DNA of 36,551 nt from a bacterium (lineage in GTDB: Bacteria > Cyanobacteriota > Vampirovibrionia > Gastranaerophilales > Gastranaerophilaceae), in contig JAFYDY010000007.1 of NCBI GenBank assembly GCA_017544545.1, positions 1 to 36,551 of the forward strand, written 5' to 3'. Both the position numbers and the translations under genes were made by a program. The notes beneath the pieces are model-generated. The model did no database searches, was not told where the DNA came from, and saw only the letters and a program-made list of their open reading frames with translations. Positions within the stretch are counted from its first letter, which is position 1, and each line of letters begins with the position of its first letter. Shown one piece after another: positions 1-8,004 of the stretch.

Positions 1-141
1 ATAGCGTCTTGAAACTATTTGCTGCATGCTAGATTGCAAAAGTTCAACATAAAAACAAGGGGGATTGAGAAATTGCTCGACGTTTTCAGTGTAGATTTTA
101 TAATCTAGCCCAAACGTCTCAAAAAGTTTTTGGCTGATGCC
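1..141. repeat. Terminal overlap of a circular contig (left copy)
   Basis: These 141 bases are identical to 36411-36551. The tail-terminator reading frame continues without interruption when the two ends are joined at this overlap, so the molecule is best read as a circle of about 36,410 bp. The overlap could be an assembly artefact of a circular (plasmid-like or concatemeric or permuted) genome. It is unlikely to be a true virion terminal repeat, because it lies inside a coding sequence. The duplicate bases should be counted once. Confidence 0.93.
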
Positions 142-162
142 TGTAATTATTTTATTTTCCAA
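1..162 (-). CDS. Tail terminator-like protein, 5' part (gene spans the circular join)
   Basis: First 54 codons of a 140-residue protein whose remainder lies at 36150-36410. The start is TTG at 162-160, 8 nt after a GGAGGT ribosome binding site at 171-176; an in-frame TGA at 168-166 excludes an earlier start. The N-terminus reads MENKIITGISQKLFE. It overlaps the end of the HK97 gp10-like gene by 11 nt, indicating translational coupling. Position between the gp10-like gene and the sheath gene, and the size, match the tail-terminator/completion protein of Xkd-type myophages that caps the tail tube. The family assignment rests on gene order and general sequence character, not a catalytic motif. 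Confidence 0.75.
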   Translation of the reverse strand, partial: MENKIITGISQKLFETFGLDYKIYTENVEQFLNPPCFYVELLQSSMQQIVSRRY

Positions 163-604
163 ATCTCAATACCTCCTTAATTGTTTCTTCTGCTTTTTGT
201 TTGGCATAACTATCAGCAATTCTTTTTATTTCGTTTACTGATTTTTCAAGCATATGATGACCTTGCACAAAGCCGATGGTTTGTTCATTTCTTACAATGC
301 GGTGTCCGTATTCTACATAAGTTGTGTATTCTATATCGTTATAAACAACTCTTTCGTAGCCACGCGGAATTTTAAAGCCTTTGCTTTTCCAGCCGCGGCG
401 CAATACGCCACCTCTTTTTTTCTTGCCGTCTTTATCTTTAGCGTTTTTAGGATAATGACCAACCGGCGTTCTTTGTTTTGTGGCTTCAACTAATTTACTA
501 GCCAAGCCGTCTGCAATACTTTTGCAAGTTTTCTCTTGAATTTTCTTATCCAGCTGTTTCAATCTTTTTTGAAAGGCTACTAGCTGCGAAAAATTAAAGC
601 TCAT
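152..604 (-). CDS. HK97 gp10-like head-tail/tail protein
   Basis: A 150-residue protein with the features of the HK97-gp10/PF04883 family: a basic N-terminal helix, a central Lys/Gly-rich loop (KDGKKKRGG), then the hallmark YVEYGHR around residues 95-101 and a C-terminal amphipathic helix. In related phages this protein sits at the head-tail junction or acts in tail completion. It lies directly after the head-closure gene and overlaps the tail-terminator gene by 11 nt. Start is ATG at 604, preceded by GGCGG. Family call is strong; the precise structural position in the virion is by analogy. Confidence 0.85.
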   Translation of the reverse strand: MSFNFSQLVAFQKRLKQLDKKIQEKTCKSIADGLASKLVEATKQRTPVGHYPKNAKDKDGKKKRGGVLRRGWKSKGFKIPRGYERVVYNDIEYTTYVEYGHRIVRNEQTIGFVQGHHMLEKSVNEIKRIADSYAKQKAEETIKEVLRFGK

Positions 605-616
605 AAAATCACCGCC

Positions 617-973
617 TTAAGCCCATTTTTGGAATAACTCAAGCGATATTTCTTGATGGTGTGTGTGAACTGCAGGTTCTCCGCTTTGCTTATACGCTGT
701 GGTTTTGCCGTTTTGCGTAACTGTTATTTTGCAGCCCGCCGGTATATTTATTTCCGGCGCCAAAAACAATTTTATTGACTGAGTAACACCAGCAGCTACG
801 TTTTCATCTGTTGGCCTTGATGATGAAAAAGACAGTCTACAAGGCACATCGGACAATATATCTACGTCTTCAAAATGTGTTTGTTTTGAGAGTGAATCGA
901 TATATTGCCTGTGCTCTGTTACAGTGCAGCGGCCTATATATAAACTCTCTATAGCATTTTTGACGTTTACCAT
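617..973 (-). CDS. Head closure (stopper)-like protein
   Basis: A 118-residue protein in the position of the head-closure protein (SPP1 gp16 / YqbH type). The start of a beta-rich fold is visible: an early segment GRCTVTEHRQYID and a cysteine-containing strand DVPCRLSFSS, followed by Gly/Pro-punctuated strands. The start ATG (973) overlaps the stop of the preceding connector gene by 7 nt, so translation is probably coupled. Expected role: a ring under the connector that keeps packaged DNA in place and offers the tail docking surface. The assignment rests mainly on gene order and size. Confidence 0.65.
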   Translation of the reverse strand: MVNVKNAIESLYIGRCTVTEHRQYIDSLSKQTHFEDVDILSDVPCRLSFSSSRPTDENVAAGVTQSIKLFLAPEINIPAGCKITVTQNGKTTAYKQSGEPAVHTHHQEISLELFQKWA

Positions 974-1359
974 GCGAGCCTCCGGAATTTGTATAAATTA
1001 TTTTTGCTAGCAAGCAATGAATTTATCAAAACATCCGCTTTTTGCGCTGCGTTTTGGCTGTTGCTGTCAAAGCTTACGCTTGTGTCGCCTTCAGAAATAG
1101 ATTTGACATCCGCGGTGTTTATATCAATACCGTTTAAAATCAAGTTGCCCGCAGATTTTTTGTCTTGCAAAAATTCACCACAAACCATATCAATAGCAAT
1201 ATAAACCGCTGCGTCTGGTAAGGCGTTTATATTGCAAAAATTCAAGATGTCGCTTTCAACTTTTCCAATCAAAAAGCCCAGTGTTAAATTATCACCGGGC
1301 TTTAATACATAACCTAATCCTGCGAGCCGATTTATTACTTGTGTTTCGTTAAATTGCAT
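967..1359 (-). CDS. Head-tail connector (gp6/gp15-like adaptor)
   Basis: I place the start at ATG 1359 (MQFNETQV), which has GAGGCGA upstream. A longer open frame reaching 1434 begins with a highly basic stretch that overlaps the neighbouring gene and is unlikely to be translated. The 130-residue product is mostly alpha-helical, with a conserved-looking central region (AAVYIAIDMVCGEFLQDKK) and a Ser/Asp loop, as in head-tail connector proteins of the YqbG/gp15 class. It would bind the portal from below. Next gene overlaps by 7 nt. Confidence 0.65.
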   Translation of the reverse strand: MQFNETQVINRLAGLGYVLKPGDNLTLGFLIGKVESDILNFCNINALPDAAVYIAIDMVCGEFLQDKKSAGNLILNGIDINTADVKSISEGDTSVSFDSNSQNAAQKADVLINSLLASKNNLYKFRRLAW

Positions 1360-1369
1360 AAAAATCGCC

Positions 1370-1564
1370 TCATTTCGTTTCTTTTTTCTTTGCTTTTGGC
1401 TTCTCTTCCATTGGTTTCTCCGTTTCTTTTTCAACTGGTTTTACAGTTTCCTTTTTAGGTGTTGCTACAACTGATTCATAGAGATTGCTTTTTTCAAGCT
1501 CAACTATTCTATCTGGGTTTGTTACTTCCCATTGGACACCTGTCTCAAGGTTTTTAAATATCAT
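1370..1564 (-). CDS. Small structural-operon protein with basic tail (DUF7302-like)
   Basis: A 64-residue protein starting MIFKNLETGVQWEV, a pattern (NxETG then a Trp/Val strand, then a short helix) seen in tiny proteins found between capsid and connector genes of Bacillota phages. The C-terminal third is almost entirely Lys, Glu, Pro and Thr (PVEKETEKPMEEKPKAKKK), so probably disordered. The start has GAGGATG 8 nt upstream and lies at the stop of the previous gene. Role unknown; perhaps a head-assembly accessory. Confidence 0.6.
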   Translation of the reverse strand: MIFKNLETGVQWEVTNPDRIVELEKSNLYESVVATPKKETVKPVEKETEKPMEEKPKAKKKETK

Positions 1565-1900
1565 TTAAATCACATCCTCAATGGCAAAGATTGTACCCGT
1601 TGCAGCAGATGGATTAACAAATAATTTTTCGCCTTCCTGCTTGAAATAAGCGCTTTCAAGGTTTCCTATTACATGAGTTTCGCTTTTTGGAATAGAGATT
1701 GCTAAATCACTAAAGCCCGGCGCACCTTTGATTGTAATTGTTATTGGATCCGATGCATCGGAGTTTGCAACTACTAAGCAAACGTTGTCATTTTTGTAGT
1801 CCAAATACATATCATTTGTTGCGTCCAAAGATGTTGCTGTTACTTTTTTGTTTGTTTTAAACGCATCCAAAGTTACTTTCCCAATTTCAGTTCTTGCCAT
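1565..1900 (-). CDS. Probable head decoration / capsid-stabilising protein
   Basis: A 111-residue, cysteine-poor, beta-strand-rich protein encoded immediately downstream of the major capsid gene, 20 nt apart, the usual place for a decoration protein. Visible strands include DNVCLVVANSD and DPITITIKGAP; there is no signal peptide or membrane segment. Many phages add such a protein to the capsid surface to reinforce it after expansion. No family motif is recognisable to me, so the role is inferred from position, size and fold character. Confidence 0.5.
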   Translation of the reverse strand: MARTEIGKVTLDAFKTNKKVTATSLDATNDMYLDYKNDNVCLVVANSDASDPITITIKGAPGFSDLAISIPKSETHVIGNLESAYFKQEGEKLFVNPSAATGTIFAIEDVI

Positions 1901-1920
1901 CTTACATCACACTCCTTTGA

Positions 1921-2790
1921 TTATATTAAGCTTGTAGGTCTAGAAACTGTTAAAACGGCTAATGCGTCCGGTCTAACTACTTTTGCACCGTAAACGTGCA
2001 AACCTTTAACTGCGTCTGCAAAACGTAATTCAGGTCTGTAAGCTTGAACTTCAACAATTTGCTCTGCATAAGAAATAGTTTGATCATAACCAGCCATAAC
2101 TTTAAATTTCTCACTGCCTGTTGAACCAGTATAAGCTACGTTGTTAGAAACGATAACCGAAAATCCTGTTGCTTTACCTACTTCACCGTTTCTCAAAACA
2201 TTGTCTGCCGCACTTGTACCAGCTTGTACAAAACGATTATCAAGCAACAATAAAGCGTGATACCATGCAGGCACTACAACCCAGCGACTAGCTTTTGGCA
2301 CGTTTGCCTCATCAAGTTTTACACCTAATTTTACAAGTGTATTATAAGCATCTGTTGCAGCGCTAAATGTAGTTGGTGAACCGTCTGAACCAATTAAATT
2401 TGCTGATACTGCTTCAGTGTATAAACTAGCAATATATTGATCTGTTACATCTGCTAATCCGTAAGCAGCTTCACGCATTGCCCCTTCCATTACTTTCGGA
2501 TTTTGTTGTGCTTTATCTACATCATCAATTTGGAAATTAAAATACTTAGCTTGATTTATGAGTAAAATTCTTTGTGCGTCTGTTAAAGTTTCAGCTGCAC
2601 TGATGTTTGTATTTTTAGTGTATGAACCAATGGTTACTTGACCGATTGAATTAATTTTTACTTGATCACCATAACCTTTGATTGTACCTTCATAACTACG
2701 ATTACAAACCCCTACAAACACATGATTTTTTTGCAAGTTTTCTAAGAGTCTTGCACTCCATACCTCTGGAATAAAATTGTTTAATGACAT
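1921..2790 (-). CDS. Major capsid protein (P22-coat-like branch of the HK97 fold)
   Basis: A 289-residue capsid subunit. The N-terminus MSLNNFIPEVWSARLLENLQ and the later YGDQVKINSIG, QIDDVDKAQ and ASRWVVVPAWYHALLL segments are typical of the short P22-gp5/coat-like major capsid proteins of Bacillota phages. The C-terminal VQAYRPELRFADAVKGLHVYG pattern completes the A-domain. It follows the scaffold gene and precedes the putative decoration gene. The short N-terminus fits use of a separate scaffold rather than a fused delta domain. Start ATG with AGGAGG-like site upstream. Confidence 0.9.
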   Translation of the reverse strand: MSLNNFIPEVWSARLLENLQKNHVFVGVCNRSYEGTIKGYGDQVKINSIGQVTIGSYTKNTNISAAETLTDAQRILLINQAKYFNFQIDDVDKAQQNPKVMEGAMREAAYGLADVTDQYIASLYTEAVSANLIGSDGSPTTFSAATDAYNTLVKLGVKLDEANVPKASRWVVVPAWYHALLLLDNRFVQAGTSAADNVLRNGEVGKATGFSVIVSNNVAYTGSTGSEKFKVMAGYDQTISYAEQIVEVQAYRPELRFADAVKGLHVYGAKVVRPDALAVLTVSRPTSLI

Positions 2791-2818
2791 ATTTTTGTCC
2801 TCCTTAGTTTTTAAAAAG

Positions 2819-3442
2819 TTATTTTTTTATCGTTCCCTCTTTGAGGGCAACCGAAATAACATCCCAATTTTTATTTATCCAATCAGGATTGTTTTTGTTG
2901 GCATCGAACGCAGCTTGATCGACAAATCCAAACGTCTTTGAATTTTGAGTAGCCGGCGTGATCCCTTGCAATTTATTTTGAGTTTCTGAAGCTTCAAACA
3001 AGAATTTTGTATCATCCGCTTCAGTTAGTTTTTTGATTTCATCCGACAAACCAATTACGTTGCCTTGTTCGTCGATTTTCGCAGTCTCCAAAAACTTTGA
3101 CAAAAGCGGCATGATCACTTTGTTATTGCGTGATTTTGCATTTGACAATGCTTTTTCAACGGCATTATTGATTTGAATCTGCTTAATTTCTTTTTGGTAT
3201 TTATCCGCAGATTCTTTATTTGCTGCTTGCAAGCTTTCAATTTGTTTTTTCAAGCCATCAACATCTTGACTTGAATTTTTAAGCTCTTCTAATTGCTTAT
3301 CTCTTTCTTTGATGTCGTTTTTAAGCGTTTCTATCTCTGATATTTGCGCTTTGTATTTCTCAATATCTTCGCCATACTGAGCCATGATTTGATCAATAAC
3401 ATCACTTTCAAGATTTAAGCTTTTAAGAAATTCTCTTTTCAT
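2819..3442 (-). CDS. Scaffolding protein (phage GP20-like minor structural)
   Basis: A 207-residue, highly charged protein predicted to be coiled coil from about residue 25 to 110 (heptads of Lys/Glu/Leu such as LKNDIKERDKQLEEL). A more ordered C-terminal region contains KTFGFVDQAAFDANKNNP. This is the pattern of PF06810 GP20 / DUF4355-type scaffolds, which template procapsid assembly and are then lost or cleaved. It lies just upstream of the capsid gene. Start is ATG with GGGGG upstream. An intrinsic terminator sits 75 nt before the gene, so capsid-scaffold transcription may be separately tuned. Confidence 0.85.
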   Translation of the reverse strand: MKREFLKSLNLESDVIDQIMAQYGEDIEKYKAQISEIETLKNDIKERDKQLEELKNSSQDVDGLKKQIESLQAANKESADKYQKEIKQIQINNAVEKALSNAKSRNNKVIMPLLSKFLETAKIDEQGNVIGLSDEIKKLTEADDTKFLFEASETQNKLQGITPATQNSKTFGFVDQAAFDANKNNPDWINKNWDVISVALKEGTIKK

Positions 3443-3516
3443 TTTGTAACCCCCATTACGATTTTTTACGTCTTTTCTTGACTATGGTAAACAGTTTTAC
3501 GCCTTGTTTAGGGCAT

Positions 3517-3542
3517 AAAAAAACGCTTTAAAAATTAAAGCG
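3517..3542 (-). terminator. Intrinsic terminator between minor-head block and scaffold/capsid block
   Basis: On the minus strand, CGCTTTA and TAAAGCG form a stem with a short loop followed by seven T. The 5' arm is the end of the small upstream gene (its last codons and stop). Readthrough would be needed to reach the scaffold and capsid genes unless a weak promoter (TTTACC, 17 nt, TAAAAA just downstream) acts. Confidence 0.75.
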
Positions 3543-3732
3543 CTTTGCCCGACCTTATCACTTTTTTTATTTGGCTAGGATAAATAAATTCGACCGAAAA
3601 CATGTCTATATCTTTTGCAGTGTCTTTATAACATATTTCCACCACATATCTTTCATGTTCACCTATGATATCTAATATCGTAGCTTTATTTCCTGTGTCA
3701 AGTATGACCTCATCATATTCATGTATTATCAT
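3535..3732 (-). CDS. Small DUF4926-like protein
   Basis: A 65-residue protein if started at the ATG at 3732, which has AAGGG six bases upstream; a second ATG two codons earlier is too close to that site. The sequence is SH3-like in pattern: YDEVILDTG, then KATILDIIG, then YVVEICY. This resembles DUF4926-type small beta-barrel proteins. It sits between the minor head protein and the scaffold, and its last codons form half of a terminator stem. Function unknown. Related small barrels occur in many phage head operons without known role. Confidence 0.55.
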   Translation of the reverse strand: MIIHEYDEVILDTGNKATILDIIGEHERYVVEICYKDTAKDIDMFSVEFIYPSQIKKVIRSGKAL

Positions 3733-3764
3733 TGGCATCCCTTGCTATCTGTTTTAATTAAATT

Positions 3765-4802
3765 TTATTTGCCATCCACGTATTCATCTTTCCATTGCCT
3801 ATAAGTCATATTTGCTGGTACGTGATAAGTTTTTCCATTCTCATCACGAGCGATTCTTTCACCTAGGCTTTCATCATCGTCTTCGGGCAAAGTAGTACAA
3901 CGGCAATTAGGATGAAACGGTGGCGCAGTAACACCGACTTCATACATACTCATCGGTATTTTTTCGCCTTCTCTATCTCCGCAATCTTCGCACGTGTCAT
4001 TATCCAACGTTGCGCAAATGCTGAAAAATTTTACACCCATCTCATCAAACGCATCTTTTTGACTAGCCTCTGAAAAGAAAGCTGCTTCAGTGTATAATAG
4101 GCGGTTAGCTTTGTATTTGGCAACGTTAAATTCTTTGGCTATCTTATCCGTCAAATCTTGTGGGTTGTCTCCGCGTATTAAAGCTTGCACTAAATCCGTA
4201 TTCAAACTTTTTATCAACGCGGGTCTATGTTCTCCCCAAACACGCTCCGAAAAATTTGTGCCATCCGAAGCCCACGGTTTCGAAATTATTTTGTTGATTT
4301 TATCCATATCCAAAATTGCAAATGAGTTGCCAACGCCGGTTCCTTTTTGCAATTCGAAAATGCTGCGATAATAGCCGTCTTCGTAAATTTGGCGTGTCAT
4401 GTTATCCAATTCATCAACTTCATGCCCCATCACATTTTCAACTTGCTGCTGCATTTGCAATTGCAACGCCTCAAGCCGGCTAATCCTATAACGCAGCGAC
4501 GCATTCTCTAGTTGATGCGCCCATTCGTTTGAATAATTCAAAGTTGAGCCTTTGTCGATGTAATCTTGCACCGTCCACTTGAATTCTTTTAGCTCTTTAG
4601 CGTTTAAAAGTTTCTTCGCCTCAAGCAAATCTAATTGATTGTTTTCAGCAAAGCGCTGGTAAAAATTATTTATTTCTTTTTGCACGTTTAAAGAGGCTAG
4701 ATTGTATTGTTTTGCGACGTTGTGATAATGTTCAATGCCTTTGTCTAAAAGCCTTTCTTTTAACTGCACATATCTATCTTGCCAATATAAATCATTACGC
4801 AA
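3765..4802 (-). CDS. Minor head protein (SPP1 gp7 / Mu F-like)
   Basis: A 345-residue protein. The N-terminal two thirds are helical (portal-binding region), and the C-terminus carries the Mu F domain (PF04233) signature: CATLDNDTCEDCGDREG followed by PPFHPNCRCTT, with the metal-binding-like Cys and His residues intact. SPP1 gp7 binds the portal and influences DNA ejection; a few copies are packaged. The start is TTG at 4802, with GGCGGG upstream. It follows the portal gene directly, the conserved SPP1 order terminase, portal, gp7, scaffold, capsid. Confidence 0.92.
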   Translation of the reverse strand: MRNDLYWQDRYVQLKERLLDKGIEHYHNVAKQYNLASLNVQKEINNFYQRFAENNQLDLLEAKKLLNAKELKEFKWTVQDYIDKGSTLNYSNEWAHQLENASLRYRISRLEALQLQMQQQVENVMGHEVDELDNMTRQIYEDGYYRSIFELQKGTGVGNSFAILDMDKINKIISKPWASDGTNFSERVWGEHRPALIKSLNTDLVQALIRGDNPQDLTDKIAKEFNVAKYKANRLLYTEAAFFSEASQKDAFDEMGVKFFSICATLDNDTCEDCGDREGEKIPMSMYEVGVTAPPFHPNCRCTTLPEDDDESLGERIARDENGKTYHVPANMTYRQWKDEYVDGK

Positions 4803-4816
4803 GTCAAATCACCCGC

Positions 4817-6250
4817 CTATTGCGAGAAATTCTCATTTGGGAAATAAGCGTCCATTTTTTCGCTCTGCTCTTCTTTCACGCGGTCAATTTCTGCTTGCAC
4901 ATCTTCAACCCAAGGATGATTTGCAATCAACGTTTCTTCAGACAAAATGCCAACAGAATTTTTGATATCTGCAATTACTTGACTCTCATTTATGATCGTG
5001 TCTTTGTTGAAGATTATCTCGACCGTCTCATTTTCAAAATTTCCTTGATTTGTGTTAGCCAAGTGCGCATTCACAAACCACAGCAAAGTTTCAAATCCAG
5101 CTTCAAATTCAATTTCCATCGCGTTTGCGTCCATGTTGATGTCATTGAAAATGGATTTGATATTCATCTCATTTGGCGTATTTCCAGAGCGTAATTCAGC
5201 AGCGTCATAGCCTTTTGCATTTGCCACTAATTCTTTTTTCATCAAGTCAACAATGGCTTTAAAATTATCCGCTTTAACTTCAATACTTAATGTCTCCACA
5301 CCGCCGTCTTCACGAACTTTTACCGCGCCATATGTTGCAAGATTTTGCCTAAACTCACCGAGATTTTCACCGTCGTAATTTTTCAAAACGAAAATCGTAT
5401 TTCTAACATCCTCTTCCATGTTGTTTTGAAAATTGCTAAGCATCGTATTAATTGAATCTTGAAGTGATTTTGTGTTGCGTATCAAAGGGATCTCCAAATA
5501 GTTATATTTGAATGGGATTAGCGGAATCCTGGACCAGTTATAATCTCTCTCCCCGATTTTCAAATAATTTTCCTTTGGCTTTTCGATATCCGGTATCAAA
5601 TTCCCATTGTTGAGCGTGTAATATTCAATGCCCTCTTCTCGGTAAACTTCAACCTTCTCAACTGTAATTTCACGCCCGTTTTTATATTCGCTAACTTCAA
5701 AAACACGCACTGCATAATCTAATTGAGTATGCTCTGAATCTTTCCAGAAAGGCAATATTTCAAACGGCGCAAAGCGTTTAAAGCAAAACTCACCGTCTTC
5801 GTTATAGTAAACGTATAACCAACCAATACCGCCATTTAAGCAGTCTGCTGTTAGCGCCTTGAATGTACGCAAAAAGTTTCGGTCAAAAATTTGATTCAAA
5901 AGCTCAAGGTATTTCTCATTGTCAGTTTTAAATGTTATCGGCTGGCCTACTAAGAAATTTACTTTTTGAGTTACAACCTTTTCGTATTGGTTATCAACAA
6001 TTTTGTTGTTGGGTAAATTGTCAATGGTTATTAGACTTCCACCTTGGCCAATTGCTGTCCTTTGCTTTTGTAAAATATCGTGATAGCCGCAATAATATCT
6101 ATCTCCAACTATTTGTTCCATTCTTTTTGGGCTTGCTTTCCACTTCAAAATTTCATTTTGCAAAAAGTCTTTGTCTGACACAATATTTTTTGCACCGTTA
6201 GTTATCATCCTGTTAAAGACATCTGTTAAATTTGGTACCTCAAAAAACAT
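4817..6250 (-). CDS. Portal protein (SPP1 gp6 family)
   Basis: About 477 residues from the ATG at 6250 (AGAGGTGG five bases upstream; an earlier in-frame GTG lacks a good site). Sequence matches the PF05133 SPP1-type portal pattern: an early VDNQYEKVVTQKVNFLVGQP segment, then FKRFAPFEILPFW, then IPLIPFKYN, and a C-terminal ANPKGYDAAEL-like helix (here ANAKGYDAAELRSG) before a charged crown. The dodecameric portal would sit at one capsid vertex, binding the terminase during packaging and the connector afterwards. It lies between terL and the gp7-like gene. Confidence 0.93.
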   Translation of the reverse strand: MFFEVPNLTDVFNRMITNGAKNIVSDKDFLQNEILKWKASPKRMEQIVGDRYYCGYHDILQKQRTAIGQGGSLITIDNLPNNKIVDNQYEKVVTQKVNFLVGQPITFKTDNEKYLELLNQIFDRNFLRTFKALTADCLNGGIGWLYVYYNEDGEFCFKRFAPFEILPFWKDSEHTQLDYAVRVFEVSEYKNGREITVEKVEVYREEGIEYYTLNNGNLIPDIEKPKENYLKIGERDYNWSRIPLIPFKYNYLEIPLIRNTKSLQDSINTMLSNFQNNMEEDVRNTIFVLKNYDGENLGEFRQNLATYGAVKVREDGGVETLSIEVKADNFKAIVDLMKKELVANAKGYDAAELRSGNTPNEMNIKSIFNDINMDANAMEIEFEAGFETLLWFVNAHLANTNQGNFENETVEIIFNKDTIINESQVIADIKNSVGILSEETLIANHPWVEDVQAEIDRVKEEQSEKMDAYFPNENFSQ

Positions 6251-6262
6251 TTTCTCCACCTC

Positions 6263-7516
6263 TCAATCAAACGAATAAGCAGCAGTTCTCATATGCTCTT
6301 CAAGCGCGTATCTCATGGCATCCATCAAGTGATTAAAATCATCAACGGGCCTGTTAATTTGTTGCCCAAACTTGTCTTTATCCCATGAGTAATTCGATAT
6401 CTCAGTTAAAAAATTTGTGCATCTAGGATGCACGATGATTTTAAAATCTTGTAAAAAATCGATGCCGGCCAAAACGCTATCTTTACCTTTGCGCGCGGCG
6501 CGAACTCTCACCAGCCCGAGTGTGCGCAATCGGTCAATACTTTTTGGTTCAGCTGCGTCTGCGATAATTCTTTCTTTGCGATAGCCGAGCTTTTCTATGC
6601 GCTCAAAAATTTGCTCGTTACTCATGCCCTTTTGATAAATCTCATCAAAAACATAAATTTCTTTTCTCTCTTTGCTTATCATCCCACAAAAAAGCGCTGT
6701 TGGATCGTTTGTGTAGCCAAAGTCCAATCCAAAAGCACTTTTTATATCCGAAATTTGCTTAATATCTTCTAAGTCGAAAAATCTCTCTTCGAAGTTGTCA
6801 TAAACTAAACCGTCAACCGCTCCCCATTCACCTAATCCAGCGACTTTATAACGGCGCGGGTTATTCTTTTTCATGTTTTCGAAAAGCTGCAAGTCCGCCT
6901 CATCCAGCCATTCATTACACATATAATTTGTTGTCATTGCCAAAATATCCGTTTTATCTTCAGCATCGAAAAATCTTTTTTTAAGCCAATGTCTATCATT
7001 CCACGGATTAAAGGTAATTGTTACGCGTTTCCATAAACCTTTTGGCAGCCGTCCACGAATACATTCATCGATGTAATCAAAATCATCTTGATTATTTAGC
7101 TCGTAAGCTTCCTCAATCCAAAGGAAGCAGATTGCACCAGTTTCAACTGATATTGATGTTAACTTTAAAGGATCATCCAATCCGCGAAATAATATCTTTT
7201 GCCCTGTCTCATAGACTAATTCCAATGGATTTGTTTTGGCTTTCCATTTTGAATCATAACCAAGCCTGTGAATTGCCCATTTTAAATCTGCAAAGCAGCT
7301 ATCTCGCAATGTCCGCTCTGTTTTTCTGATAACGAGTGCATTTGCACCGGGATGCTTCATAATTTTTACGATATGCCACAATGCCGCCGTCTTTGATTTC
7401 TTACTTGCGCGGCTACCTTTGCAAACTACATATCGTTTTTTTGTTTTCCAAAAATCACCGTAGCCGCCGCCTATTACTTCTTGCATCGAAAGTTTGCCCC
7501 TACTCTCTAACATCAT
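6263..7516 (-). CDS. terL: Terminase large subunit (PBSX XtmB-like)
   Basis: A 417-residue packaging motor. The ATPase Walker A is the GSRASKKSKT form, Walker B is CFLWIEEA, and motif III-like ITFNPWN follows. The RNase H-like nuclease domain shows FGLDFGYTNDPTAL, IIADAAEPKS and the final DDFNHLMDAMRYAL, so all expected acidic residues are present. It would cut concatemers and pump DNA through the portal. The frame overlaps the small subunit by 17 nt. An alternative start at 7486 (MQEVIGGGYG) has AGGGG ten bases upstream; I keep 7516 because relatives have a short leader before VIGGGY. Confidence 0.95.
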   Translation of the reverse strand: MMLESRGKLSMQEVIGGGYGDFWKTKKRYVVCKGSRASKKSKTAALWHIVKIMKHPGANALVIRKTERTLRDSCFADLKWAIHRLGYDSKWKAKTNPLELVYETGQKILFRGLDDPLKLTSISVETGAICFLWIEEAYELNNQDDFDYIDECIRGRLPKGLWKRVTITFNPWNDRHWLKKRFFDAEDKTDILAMTTNYMCNEWLDEADLQLFENMKKNNPRRYKVAGLGEWGAVDGLVYDNFEERFFDLEDIKQISDIKSAFGLDFGYTNDPTALFCGMISKERKEIYVFDEIYQKGMSNEQIFERIEKLGYRKERIIADAAEPKSIDRLRTLGLVRVRAARKGKDSVLAGIDFLQDFKIIVHPRCTNFLTEISNYSWDKDKFGQQINRPVDDFNHLMDAMRYALEEHMRTAAYSFD

Positions 7517-7937
7517 CTATTATCACCGGCGGTAAATTTTCATTGATTTGGACATGTTCACTGAAAATCCCAAAACGCTTTCCAGACAGCTCGGCAGCTT
7601 TCATTCTGTCTTTGTATTCTGCATTTTCATCACGCATGACGCTTGACAAAAAAGTTAATATTTCGGATGCGTCTGCAATCTTCTTCTCATCTGCCTTTTT
7701 AGCCTTTTCTACTGCCTTTTGATTTAGTTCTACAAACCTTGTGTGAACCTTGGGGTTGTCTTTATAATTTCCAGTCCCATTTATCATATTTGACGCTTCA
7801 GAATAAATATTTTCATCACTCATTTTTGTATTAGGATAAGCTTGCCTATATGCATCTGCATAACTAAGCCCATTTATAACCCCCTGCACAAACTTTTCTT
7901 GCTTTGGCGTCAACTTATCTTTTCTGTCATTTGCCAT
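7500..7937 (-). CDS. terS: Terminase small subunit (XtmA/Terminase_2-like)
   Basis: A 145-residue protein. The N-terminal KLTPKQEKFVQGVINGLSYA is the classic PF03592 opening, a helix-turn-helix that recognises the packaging site, followed by AYRQAYPN and a helical oligomerisation region. The C-terminus (residues about 100-145) would contact the large subunit. The gene begins the head operon, preceded by GGCGGTG, and is separated from the upstream unknown pair by an intrinsic terminator. No pac/cos site can be identified by reading alone. Confidence 0.93.
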   Translation of the reverse strand: MANDRKDKLTPKQEKFVQGVINGLSYADAYRQAYPNTKMSDENIYSEASNMINGTGNYKDNPKVHTRFVELNQKAVEKAKKADEKKIADASEILTFLSSVMRDENAEYKDRMKAAELSGKRFGIFSEHVQINENLPPVIIDDVRE

Positions 7938-7975
7938 GTTTTCACCGCCTTATTAAAAAATTCATGTTCAATATT

Positions 7976-8002
7976 AAAAAAGCAAAACCAAATCGGTTTT
8001 GC
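7976..8002 (-). terminator. Intrinsic terminator upstream of terS
   Basis: Minus-strand stem GCAAAACC / GGTTTTGC with a small loop and six T. It closes the two-gene unit at 8.0-8.8 kb and separates it from the terminase operon, whose late promoter must therefore lie between 7976 and 7940 or rely on readthrough. Confidence 0.8.
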
Positions 8003-8004
8003 CT

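Noticed and set aside
1360-1434. Basic N-terminal extension of the connector protein
   Set aside because: It overlaps the neighbouring gene's Lys-rich end in another frame; the ATG at 1359 has the ribosome site.
4712-5194. Plus-strand frame of 160 codons opposite portal and minor head genes
   Set aside because: No ribosome site, low-complexity composition and antisense to two well-supported genes.
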